Of a stretch of 7,926 nt of DNA, positions 1-7,057 are shown in pieces (position 1 is the stretch's first letter; each line of letters opens with the position of its first letter). Below the pieces are notes generated by a model. That model was not told the origin of the DNA and did no database searches. It saw only the letters and a program-made list of their open reading frames with translations. The position numbers and the translations under genes were made by a program. Source of the DNA: Chitinophagaceae bacterium (GTDB taxonomy: Bacteria > Bacteroidota > Bacteroidia > Chitinophagales > Chitinophagaceae); contig JAACZX010000100.1 in assembly GCA_009996555.1 (NCBI GenBank), positions 1-7,926 of the forward strand, written 5' to 3'.

Positions 1-416
1 ATCCATTTTGCCAGGAAATCATACCTCGTCTTTACATAGTCAGCATATTTTTTATCGCCGGTTGTTTCAGCTGCACGTTGAAATGCTGAATAGGTTACCC
101 CCCACTCATAACTTGTTAAACGGAAATCGCCTTGCTTCAACACCGTATTTGTATCCAATGCATTTATATCGGTTACGGCTGCTCCTGTTTTTTTATTCAT
201 CATCTCCGCAGGTGTAACAGCATTGAGATAATTGTATACTCTGTCCACTACTGCCTTTACACTTTCTTTTGAAGGTGCTCCGTATGGTGTGGGATAATCC
301 ACTTTCATGGCGTGTAACGGCGTAGTTACATCGTTTTGTTTTGGCTTTGGTTTAACCTGGGCAACAGCGGCGGTTGCAATAACGGCAAGAGCAGCACTAA
401 CAGCAATTTTTTTCAT
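1..416 (-). CDS. Secreted GH105/GH88-type unsaturated uronyl hydrolase (N-terminal part, cut by window edge)
   Basis: 138 codons are visible; the C-terminal part lies before base 1. The start is the ATG at 416-414, because it opens a typical signal peptide: MKKIAVSAALAVIATAAVA, with probable signal peptidase I cleavage after Ala19. The mature part carries DYPTPYGAP (residues 40-48), a helix with VVDRVYNYL (56-64), TPAEMMNKKTG (68-78), then FRLTSYEWGVTYSAF (98-112). The last stretch resembles the first helical hairpins of the alpha/alpha-barrel in GH105/GH88 enzymes. GH105 enzymes remove the 4,5-unsaturated uronic acid left at the non-reducing end by pectate or rhamnogalacturonan lyases. The catalytic Asp region is outside the window, so activity cannot be judged. 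The signal peptide suggests a periplasmic enzyme. The gene follows the susCD block but is separated from it by a terminator and an operator-like palindrome, suggesting separate control. GH88, which shares the fold, is the main alternative. Confidence 0.8.
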   Translation of the reverse strand, partial: MKKIAVSAALAVIATAAVAQVKPKPKQNDVTTPLHAMKVDYPTPYGAPSKESVKAVVDRVYNYLNAVTPAEMMNKKTGAAVTDINALDTNTVLKQGDFRLTSYEWGVTYSAFQRAAETTGDKKYADYVKTRYDFLAKW

Positions 417-441
417 GGCAATTCAGTTTCTTTTATTCTGC

Positions 442-468
442 TAAATATATTACCTCTTTATTGAACAA
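442..468 (-). promoter_or_regulatory. Possible Bacteroidota-type promoter for the GH105 gene
   Basis: On the minus strand TATATTTA (449-442) matches the Bacteroidota -7 consensus TAnnTTTG except for its last base. A TTG (468-466) lies 16 bases upstream as a possible -33 element, a little closer than usual. The start codon would be about 25 bases below the -7 box. The region is AT-rich, so chance matches are likely. An own promoter is nevertheless expected here, because a terminator lies upstream. Confidence 0.3.
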
Positions 469-476
469 GAGATGCT

Positions 477-500
477 TTTAACGTAATCGATTTCGATAAA
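477..500. promoter_or_regulatory. 24-bp near-palindrome, LacI-type operator candidate
   Basis: Bases 477-500 form an even-centred inverted repeat with its axis between C488 and G489. Ten of 12 base pairs are symmetrical; only 481/496 (A/A) and 484/493 (T/T) are not. The core CGTAATCGATTTCG (482-495) has the central CG and flanking A/T arms typical of LacI-family operators, and matches seven of nine fixed positions of the cre-like pattern TGnAAnCGnTnnCA. It is centred about 72 bases before the GH105 start and just upstream of the possible -33 element. No regulator gene is in the window, so the family assignment is inference. Confidence 0.5.
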
Positions 501-533
501 GTGGGTTTTCTTTGAGAACTATCTGCGTAAATG

Positions 534-560
534 AAAAAGACAGGTGTTTTACTTCCTGTC
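534..560 (-). terminator. Rho-independent terminator after susD
   Basis: Read on the minus strand, GACAGG (560-555) and CCTGTC (544-539) form a perfect 6-bp stem around a 10-base loop and are followed directly by five T residues (538-534). The hairpin begins 33 bases after the susD stop codon. It should end the transcript of the fasciclin-susCD operon and cut off most read-through into GH105. On the plus strand the stem is followed by a poorer T-tract, so activity there is less likely. Confidence 0.75.
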
Positions 561-593
561 CTTTCCGAACGATTGATTGCTGCAAAACAAAGT

Positions 594-2342
594 TTACCAT
601 TTAAACGGCAGGTAATAATCTCTAGCCATCAGTCTAGCTCTTGCAGCAGAAGCTGAGCCAGATGCTATACCTGATTTTATTAATTTTTCATATACCCTGT
701 CTGCAATGAAAGAAGGGTCATTTCTTCGTAAGGTAACTCGTAGCAAATCAGCCCAGCGTGTACCTTCAAACGCATTTTCTAATGCTCCTTCCTGAATTAA
801 TCCGCTTTCAATACTTAATAGACTGTCTGCTACCGGAATTGACACATTTAGCAAATTTGCTCTTGCCCGAATACCGATATTTCTATACCAGTCTGCACGG
901 TAATAAGGTACACCATTGTTACTGTTACGTCCGTCAAAGTTAAATGGATAAGGTTCCCGTAACGTGTTATGGTAATTCGTTACATCGCTACCCGGTGCAG
1001 GATATGCCCCTGCAAAACCATTATTCCAAAGCCCCCATGCAAGTAAATACTTACCCGATCTGTTAGCAGCTTCAGCAAAACGTAAATGCAAATGAGTTTG
1101 GCGAAATAAAAACCATTTGCCATTTTTCAAAAGGGGATTGGACGCAGTAGATGTATTCCATCCAATATAATTATACAAAAACTTCATTGCAACAGGCTGC
1201 CCGCCAATATTCATTGTGCTCAGTAATTTTCTGGCATCATAAGGAATCCCTTGACCACGGTCATTTGAACGTTGGGTTTGGCCATCCCACATATCATAAA
1301 TGCGCTGAGATGGCTGTACCTGATAATCTCCACCAATGGGAGAAAACAGTTTAATAAGTTTATTATCTGGTCTAAACTTACTGTCAAACGGCAAAACCCA
1401 CACCCACTCTCTTCTTACACCATCGCTGTTAAATGGATTTTCAAATATGGTTCTCCATCCTTCGTTATACACAAGTGTGCTGGCATCACCTGGTCTCGTA
1501 TAAACTACATCATGATCTACGTTGCCTGTACCCCACCAGCCGAGCTTGTATTGAGAATAGTAGTTTTCACCAAAATCACCGGCTGTTGCAGTTTCCATTA
1601 CTTGGCGGTAGTATTCTGCAGCTTTCTGATAATTGTTCTTCCATAAATAAAGATCACCCAACATAATCCTTTTGTTGATGTAGAATTTTTCAGTGGGGTA
1701 ACCATCCACTGTAATATTAAGGTTAGTACCGGATGGATATACGTTTTTAAAAGGTATTGCTTCAGTTACAGCAATCAGGCTGTCGAGCAATACATTGAAT
1801 GTTACTTTGGGGTAATTTGTCGGATTCTTTACTTCATCCACATTCTTTAATGAACTGGTTACATAAGGAACCTCACCCCAATGAATGCCTAACTGCAGAT
1901 AAAGAAACGAACGCAGTGCCACTACATCAGAGTAGCGTTGGTTAAACTGATCTTCGGTCATTTTTTTATCTCTTACCATAATACGGAAGTTTTCAATCAC
2001 ATCATTACAATTCAGTATCACTTCATAAAATGGTTTGGGGCTTGCATAAGGGTTACTCTCCTTTACTTCATGTGTATTGATCTGGCGTAACGCTTCATTT
2101 GAATTAACTGTTACATCCAGCAGATCACCACGAAGTTCATTCAGTACAACATATTGTTCAGCCAACCCCATGAACTTACCATAAACACCAATTACAGCTG
2201 CGTCAGCATCGTAAACGTTCTGGTAAGCATTACTTATATCCAGCTGATCTTCCGGCTTTATGTCGAATATCTTTTTACAACTGCTGAAGCTCAACAATAG
2301 TGTTACAACCAAAAGCGATTCAATCAATTTCATTTTCTTCAT
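594..2342 (-). CDS. SusD/RagB-family nutrient-binding outer-membrane lipoprotein
   Basis: This 582-residue protein is the surface glycan-binding lid that pairs with the SusC transporter. It begins with a lipoprotein signal, hydrophobic LLVVTLLLSFSSC, with lipidated Cys22 followed by two lysines. SusD hallmarks follow: YEVILNCNDVIEN (106-118), the helical RYSDVVALRSFLYLQLGIHWGEVPYV region (137-161) that corresponds to the usual LRA-x-x-Y-x-x-L-x-x-x-x-GEVP motif, LRFAEAANRSGKYLLAWGLWNN in the C-terminal half, and the family signature GTRWADLLR (527-535). The length is normal. The ATG is placed 44 bases after the susC stop, behind an A-rich leader (GAAAGAAAAAAGAC) rather than a strong Shine-Dalgarno. 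Together with the terminator downstream, this makes it the last gene of the operon. The reading frame is intact, unlike its susC partner. Its sugar specificity cannot be read from the sequence. Confidence 0.95.
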   Translation of the reverse strand: MKKMKLIESLLVVTLLLSFSSCKKIFDIKPEDQLDISNAYQNVYDADAAVIGVYGKFMGLAEQYVVLNELRGDLLDVTVNSNEALRQINTHEVKESNPYASPKPFYEVILNCNDVIENFRIMVRDKKMTEDQFNQRYSDVVALRSFLYLQLGIHWGEVPYVTSSLKNVDEVKNPTNYPKVTFNVLLDSLIAVTEAIPFKNVYPSGTNLNITVDGYPTEKFYINKRIMLGDLYLWKNNYQKAAEYYRQVMETATAGDFGENYYSQYKLGWWGTGNVDHDVVYTRPGDASTLVYNEGWRTIFENPFNSDGVRREWVWVLPFDSKFRPDNKLIKLFSPIGGDYQVQPSQRIYDMWDGQTQRSNDRGQGIPYDARKLLSTMNIGGQPVAMKFLYNYIGWNTSTASNPLLKNGKWFLFRQTHLHLRFAEAANRSGKYLLAWGLWNNGFAGAYPAPGSDVTNYHNTLREPYPFNFDGRNSNNGVPYYRADWYRNIGIRARANLLNVSIPVADSLLSIESGLIQEGALENAFEGTRWADLLRVTLRRNDPSFIADRVYEKLIKSGIASGSASAARARLMARDYYLPFKW

Positions 2343-2386
2343 ATCTGAAGTCTTTTTTCTTTCAATAATTTTCGCAACAATATTTC

Positions 2387-4882
2387 TTACAAACCAATAC
2401 GTGCACCAAGGATGAACGAACGGAACAATGGATCAAGTCCGGCATCAATACCTTGCGCAAACAGCGATGGTGACGCACTGAATTCCGGATCATAGCCTGT
2501 GTATTTTGTTAAAGTAAACAGGTTTGTTCCTGTTACATATACCGATGCATTTTTGATAAACTTGTCTTTAAATGGAACAGCATAGGTGAGTGTTGCACTT
2601 CTTAAACGGAAGTAAGAACCATCTTCGATCCAGCGTGTGCTGAAACGGTTATTACCCATGGGGTCACCAAAAGTTGCTTTTGGCATTGATGTTTGCTGGC
2701 CTTCTGCTCTCCACCTGTTCACAACGCTGTTCAACTGGTTTTCTACTGTGCTTGCAGATTCAAGTTTGTAACGGAGGTGATTGAATATCTCATTCCCTTG
2801 TGCAAAAGTGAACAATGCATCCAGTGAGAAACGGCCATACTCCAGGCGTGTTGTTGCACTTCCGAAGAAAGCCGGAATTGGATTACCAATGATGCTTTTA
2901 TCTTTTTCGTCAATAACATCATCGTTGTTCAGATCCTGAAAAATAACATCACCAGCTCTGAAATTGCTATAAGTGCCGTCTGCATTTTTCTTTTTTAGTT
3001 TTGATCCTGCGGCAGCAATCTCTGTACTGAAAACGCCCATGGCATTATATCCATAGAACAACGTGGCAGGAGATCCGTTTCTTGTAAGAATAGTGGCTCC
3101 ATAAGAATCAGTATGCATTTCGCCACCGGGAATAGATATTACACGATTGTTGTTGTGTGCAATAGTAAATCCAATATCCCATTTCAGTTTTTTATTATTA
3201 ATTGTACGAACGTTTACAGAAGCCTCAATACCAGCGTTCTTCATACTTCCACTGTTTGTGAGCACTGATTGGAATCCGGATGCATTGCTGAGTGTTTCAT
3301 ATGCAAGCATATTTGTTGTTTTATTATAATATGCGTCCACACTTGCATTGATTCGTTCATTCCAAAAAGCAATATCAGCTCCTGCATTTAATTTTTTACT
3401 AGTTTCCCACTGAATGGCAGGGTTTGCAAAACCATCACGCACAAGCCCCTGCATGCCCAGCAGGTTTTGTGAGCCGTAACGCTGGTACCGTGAATAGTTG
3501 CCAATATCATCATTACCGGAAATGCTGTATGTAGCACGAAGTTTCAAGAGGTCAATTGAAGATAATGCCATAAAGTTTTCAGATGAAAGCAGCCATGCTG
3601 CACCAATTGATGGTAACAAGGCATAGCGTACGCCACCCATTGAAATACCTCCTTTTGCCTGCGAACCAAAACGTGATGAACCATCCATTGCCGCATTAAA
3701 CGACAGGAAAAATTTATCCTTATAACCGTAGTCGAAGTTTAAATATGTATTCATCCAGTTCCACTCGCCAATACCACCACCTGTTTGACGCAGTGCATTA
3801 ATACCGTTTTGAACGCTGATGAGTTCATCAGTTGCGGAGTTATAACCAAGTGTATAGTCCTGCTCCGCACGGTTTTGCTGATAACGCAAACCAAGGCGTG
3901 AAGCGACACTGTGTTTTTGATTGTAGGTGCGTTTAAACTCTATTCGTGAATCAGAATAAATAGAAAATAAACGTTTCACCTGTGTGCCAAGACGGCTGTC
4001 GGCAATAAAGGTGCTTAGTGTATCATCGGCTACACCTTTACGTGGAACAAAAATGTTTTCCCGCATCTTGTCGTACACCACACCAATAAGTGCAGAAGCC
4101 GATAAGAATTTATTGAAATCATACTTAAAGGTGTATGACCCCATGAAACGGTAGTAACGGTTATATGCCAGCATGTTTTGCGAAAGCACAGAAGGATTAC
4201 TGATACCAAGAATATCTGCATCTTCAAAATTGGGTGACAGAACGCCTTTTACATTCACTTCATTCGGAATCATAAAAGGTGCTTTTGTTAAAGCTGTATA
4301 TAAAGCACCTGTTTTGTTAACCACACCCTGGTATTTTAAATTATTTTGGTTGTAGGTAAATGCAAGAGCGGCTACACCTGTAAATTTTTTAGAAAAATTG
4401 AACTGTGCATTGAACCTTGTATTGTAACGTGTAAGATCCGTATTTTCCATTACCCCTGCATTGCGGCTGAAACCAACACTTAATGCGTAAGTAGCAATAT
4501 TATCTCCACCTGTTACTTTCAGGTAGTAGTTCTGGTTAATACTGTTGCGGAATACATTGCGTTGCCAGTTTGTATTGTTGTGATAGCGGTAGTACTGTGA
4601 GTTAGATGCCGTATCATCGTTCATATACGGCATGGCCGCAATTTGTCCGGTTGTTAATCCCTGGCTTTGAAGAACATCTCCCAGGTAGCTGCGATAGTTT
4701 TTTGCATCCATTACTGGCAGAAACAAAGGCTTTTGATTAAACCCTGTGTACACGCCAAAATCAATACTTGTTGCTTCTTTTTTAGCTTTTGAAGTAGAGA
4801 TAATAATCGCACCATTTGCTCCTTTTGTACCATAAACAGAGCTGGCATCCTTTATCACTGTATAGTTATCAATATCATGCAC
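2387..4882 (-). CDS. SusC-family TonB-dependent transporter, C-terminal part (plug end and beta-barrel), separated by a frameshift
   Basis: This 831-residue frame holds the end of the plug domain and the whole 22-strand-type barrel of a SusC/RagA outer-membrane transporter. It starts inside the conserved plug block, DIDNYTVIKDASSVYG then TKGANGAIIISTSKAKK, equivalent to the usual VLKDASA-x-x-YGSRGANGV-x-x-ITTK-x-G. Further SusC features are NASGFQSVLTNSGSMKNAGIEA in the barrel, the DLNNDDVIDEKD loop (about residues 650-661) followed by IIGNPIPAFFGS, and a C-terminal FRLRSATLTYAVPF strand. The apparent start at 4882 is a GTG with no leader. It lies inside the family's conserved domain and has no signal peptide, so it is not a true start. 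The frame is the continuation of the 4855-5565 frame after loss of one base (modulo three). The protein ends in GARIGL, without the usual terminal aromatic residue. Confidence 0.9.
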   Translation of the reverse strand: MHDIDNYTVIKDASSVYGTKGANGAIIISTSKAKKEATSIDFGVYTGFNQKPLFLPVMDAKNYRSYLGDVLQSQGLTTGQIAAMPYMNDDTASNSQYYRYHNNTNWQRNVFRNSINQNYYLKVTGGDNIATYALSVGFSRNAGVMENTDLTRYNTRFNAQFNFSKKFTGVAALAFTYNQNNLKYQGVVNKTGALYTALTKAPFMIPNEVNVKGVLSPNFEDADILGISNPSVLSQNMLAYNRYYRFMGSYTFKYDFNKFLSASALIGVVYDKMRENIFVPRKGVADDTLSTFIADSRLGTQVKRLFSIYSDSRIEFKRTYNQKHSVASRLGLRYQQNRAEQDYTLGYNSATDELISVQNGINALRQTGGGIGEWNWMNTYLNFDYGYKDKFFLSFNAAMDGSSRFGSQAKGGISMGGVRYALLPSIGAAWLLSSENFMALSSIDLLKLRATYSISGNDDIGNYSRYQRYGSQNLLGMQGLVRDGFANPAIQWETSKKLNAGADIAFWNERINASVDAYYNKTTNMLAYETLSNASGFQSVLTNSGSMKNAGIEASVNVRTINNKKLKWDIGFTIAHNNNRVISIPGGEMHTDSYGATILTRNGSPATLFYGYNAMGVFSTEIAAAGSKLKKKNADGTYSNFRAGDVIFQDLNNDDVIDEKDKSIIGNPIPAFFGSATTRLEYGRFSLDALFTFAQGNEIFNHLRYKLESASTVENQLNSVVNRWRAEGQQTSMPKATFGDPMGNNRFSTRWIEDGSYFRLRSATLTYAVPFKDKFIKNASVYVTGTNLFTLTKYTGYDPEFSASPSLFAQGIDAGLDPLFRSFILGARIGL

Positions 4883-4912
4883 ATGAATGAGTTGTAGTTG
4901 TTGGTGATGATA
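4855..4912 (-). other. Frameshift junction inside susC
   Basis: The N-terminal frame runs DGIVYDINDYGG, NIITNNYNSF, then a nonsense tail MCMILITIQ and a TGA at 4857-4855. The downstream frame opens after a TAA at 4915-4913 and reads IHVHDIDNYTVIKD, the expected SusC plug sequence. The switch must therefore fall between 4912 and 4855, most plausibly near TTCATGTGCATG (about 4885-4874). A net loss of one base (modulo three) would restore a single protein of about 1,060 residues. There is no homopolymer and no X-XXY-YYZ slippery heptamer at this point. Confidence 0.9.
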
Positions 4913-5565
4913 TTACCGCCATAATCGTTTATATCATACACAATACCATCTACCACAACAAGCGGAGCATTGCTGCCATATAGTGAATTATAACCACGCA
5001 GAAACAGGTTAGCACCAATTCCTGCGGTACCTGAACGACGAATGGAGTTTAATCCACTTACTTTACCCTGCAATACAGCATCACCTGTTTCGAAAGGTCT
5101 TGTCCATTCACTGTTCGCATCGTAACTCGTAACAGCGGATGTAAGGTTGCGTTTACGAGCGGTACCAAAAGGCATTACAGCTTCATCCTGAAAGTTAGGA
5201 GCTGTTGCAGTGAGCAATGCAATTGTAATTGCTTTACTTCCCTTCAGCGATACTTGTTTCGATGCGTAACCTTCAGCACTCACTTCCACATCTGCATTAT
5301 AGGAAGGTACTTTTAGCTGAAACGTTCCATCATCATCAGTAATTGCTGCTGAAAAACCTTTCACTTCTACCCTTACGCCGGATAAAGGACGTTTACCTGC
5401 TGCTTCTGTTACTACGCCTGTTACACTGATCACATTTTGTGTTACAGTTATACTGTCTTTCTTTACCTGCTGGGCATACAACCCCTGGCTGCCACATACA
5501 GCACATGTTGTTAGAAAGGCAAGTAAAAGCTTGTTTATTTTCTTCTTTGTCATTACAAGTTTCAT
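4855..5565 (-). CDS. SusC-family TonB-dependent transporter, N-terminal part (signal peptide, CarboxypepD-reg-like domain, plug)
   Basis: These 236 codons form the front of a SusC transporter. The signal peptide has a KKKINK basic start and a hydrophobic core, with probable cleavage after LYA (Ala31). Residues 48-118 are a carboxypeptidase-regulatory-like beta-sandwich (VTGVVTEAAG, PLSGVRVEVKG, ITDDDGTFQLKVP, VEVSAEGYASKQVSL), common at the front of SusC proteins. The sequence then continues VMPFGTARKRNLTSAV (130-145), matching the usual VGYGTQKKxxxTGAVS link, and plug motifs ending LFLRGYNSLYG and APLVVVDGIVYD. The last nine residues are out-of-frame sequence before a premature TGA. The ATG at 5565 lies 14 bases after the upstream fasciclin gene's stop. 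A second ATG at 5553 (MTKKK) is an equally possible start. Alone, this fragment has no barrel and cannot transport. Confidence 0.9.
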   Translation of the reverse strand: MKLVMTKKKINKLLLAFLTTCAVCGSQGLYAQQVKKDSITVTQNVISVTGVVTEAAGKRPLSGVRVEVKGFSAAITDDDGTFQLKVPSYNADVEVSAEGYASKQVSLKGSKAITIALLTATAPNFQDEAVMPFGTARKRNLTSAVTSYDANSEWTRPFETGDAVLQGKVSGLNSIRRSGTAGIGANLFLRGYNSLYGSNAPLVVVDGIVYDINDYGGNIITNNYNSFMCMILITIQ

Positions 5566-5579
5566 TTAGGATCGTTCTG

Positions 5580-7025
5580 TTATAAACTTGGCACCAGTTT
5601 AATATAATCACACACTAATGGGTTTACAGCAGCAGTTGTACTGTTTGCTCCCGTTAAGTAAATATTTAATACCGGGGAATAAGTACTCATAGTAAACTCA
5701 CCGAGATAAACTTCATTAAAATTGTTTGCATCTACATTTACATAACCAAGTATTGTTGATGTGGCCGTTCCAATACCAAGCTTTTGCTGAAAGGTTGCGG
5801 TTTGAAAATCATTCACAGCCACCCAATATGCTTTATATTTAATCGAAGGCACTTCCTTTACATCGTAACGGATATTGAATAGTGAAACACCATGGCTATA
5901 CACCAGAATATCTTTAAAATCCAGTAATGTTACCGGGCTGTACCTGTCACGGAAAAAAGTATTGCTTCTTCTGTCGTGACTGGTGGCAGAATAAAACTCT
6001 GTTTGAATGGTAATAGTTTTGAGTTTGCTTGCAGGAAGTACATTCATTTTACTCATGATGTACACCATGCCATTACTTGTTTTAACAGTTTTTACAATGA
6101 AGGCTTTTTCAATGGGCAGTTTGGTTCCAAATTTTGATACAATCGTATCAGGTAACGAACCCGGCTTGTACAAAGTATCTACCGCAAAATCTTTCACTAC
6201 ATGCCAGCCGGTTACCAGGGCATTACTATCGGCAGTATTGGTAACATAATAAGGTCGGAATTTTGTATTCTCCATATCCCATGCAGCATCTGTAAGCATA
6301 AAAACAGTAAACTGTTTTTCTTCCTTCTGCACGTCATGTACTCTGTTCAGAAAAAGATTGGCAAAAACAGAATCTGTTCCGGGCTGGTAAATCGGATCGC
6401 CAGTAAGCGGATTAATACCTGTAATAACTGCATTGCTTGTATCAAACACTTTACGGAAAAGCGAAAGGATGAATGCTTTTTGTTTAGCAGGAGCTTCGGC
6501 ACTGCTGTTAATAAATTCCCAACAGTTAGCTAACGCAGGTAATGATTTATTAATTACGTGTAACAACCCGTTTGATGCATATTTATTTGCTGTAGTAATA
6601 GCAGCATCTTCAACAGATGTGTTCAGCATATTATTGAATTTGCCGTTCAGCATTTCAATACGGGTTTCAGATTTTATATCGGCAGTTCGGTATTGTTTTA
6701 ACGCTATATGATTACCTACAAACAACTTCAGCTTGGCTGCATCATTCACAATAGCAGGATCCAAAGATGCCAAAGCACTGTTCACCGGAGCAAACACCGT
6801 ATAGTTTTTTGACGAACTGATCACTATATCGTATCCAGTTTTACCAAGGTATTCACGAAACGTACTGAGCTGCGGATCGGCACTGATTAACTCCAGCAAC
6901 GTTATCTTTAAGAACGGGTCTGTAATACTGTTACGATCATCTTTTAATTTATCGCACCCGGTGAGTAGTTGCAATACAAGCAGCAAGCCTGCAGCAGTTA
7001 ATAAATATGTTTGCCTGAACTTCAT
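5580..7025 (-). CDS. Two-domain fasciclin (FAS1)-like lipoprotein with C-terminal beta-domain, probable surface glycan-binding protein
   Basis: This 481-residue protein starts with a lipoprotein signal ending LLTGC, with lipidated Cys24. FAS1 repeat 1 spans about residues 41-163: ITLLELISADPQLSTFREYL, YTVFAPVNSAL (75-85), and the closing NGLLHVINKSLP (152-163). A divergent second repeat spans about 185-332: AFILSLFRKV, FTVFMLTDAAW (239-249) and NGMVYIMSKMNVLP (318-331). The C-terminal part (about 340-481) looks like a beta-sandwich: KYKAYWVAVNDFQ, VYLGEFTMS, IYLTG and CDYIKLVP. FAS1 domains mediate adhesion or ligand binding. Its position directly before susC suggests an accessory glycan-binding lipoprotein of the outer-membrane complex, but this is inferred from context. 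The ATG follows the upstream gene's stop by 32 bases, with an A-rich leader and no strong Shine-Dalgarno, so the two are probably cotranscribed. No catalytic motif was recognised. Confidence 0.85.
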   Translation of the reverse strand: MKFRQTYLLTAAGLLLVLQLLTGCDKLKDDRNSITDPFLKITLLELISADPQLSTFREYLGKTGYDIVISSSKNYTVFAPVNSALASLDPAIVNDAAKLKLFVGNHIALKQYRTADIKSETRIEMLNGKFNNMLNTSVEDAAITTANKYASNGLLHVINKSLPALANCWEFINSSAEAPAKQKAFILSLFRKVFDTSNAVITGINPLTGDPIYQPGTDSVFANLFLNRVHDVQKEEKQFTVFMLTDAAWDMENTKFRPYYVTNTADSNALVTGWHVVKDFAVDTLYKPGSLPDTIVSKFGTKLPIEKAFIVKTVKTSNGMVYIMSKMNVLPASKLKTITIQTEFYSATSHDRRSNTFFRDRYSPVTLLDFKDILVYSHGVSLFNIRYDVKEVPSIKYKAYWVAVNDFQTATFQQKLGIGTATSTILGYVNVDANNFNEVYLGEFTMSTYSPVLNIYLTGANSTTAAVNPLVCDYIKLVPSL

Positions 7026-7057
7026 TACTTTTATTTTATCGTTTTCTGCTTTCTTTT

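Noticed and set aside
454..471. Small inverted repeat CTCTT...AAGAG upstream of GH105
   Set aside because: Only five base pairs with an 8-base loop and no T-tract. It falls between the possible -33 and -7 boxes, is common by chance in AT-rich DNA, and has nothing to support a function.
4030..4227. Minus-strand 65-codon frame inside susC
   Set aside because: It is an alternative-frame shadow of the SusC barrel sequence, with no independent start signal or domain.
4855..4912. Programmed -1 ribosomal frameshift in susC
   Set aside because: No slippery heptamer exists in the overlap, and SusC proteins are not known to need recoding. A mutation or sequence error explains it more simply.
5393..5611. 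Minus-strand frame of 72 codons over the start of susC
   Set aside because: It overlaps the SusC signal peptide and regulatory-like domain in another frame. Its Cys- and Asn-rich sequence is an out-of-frame reading of the real gene.
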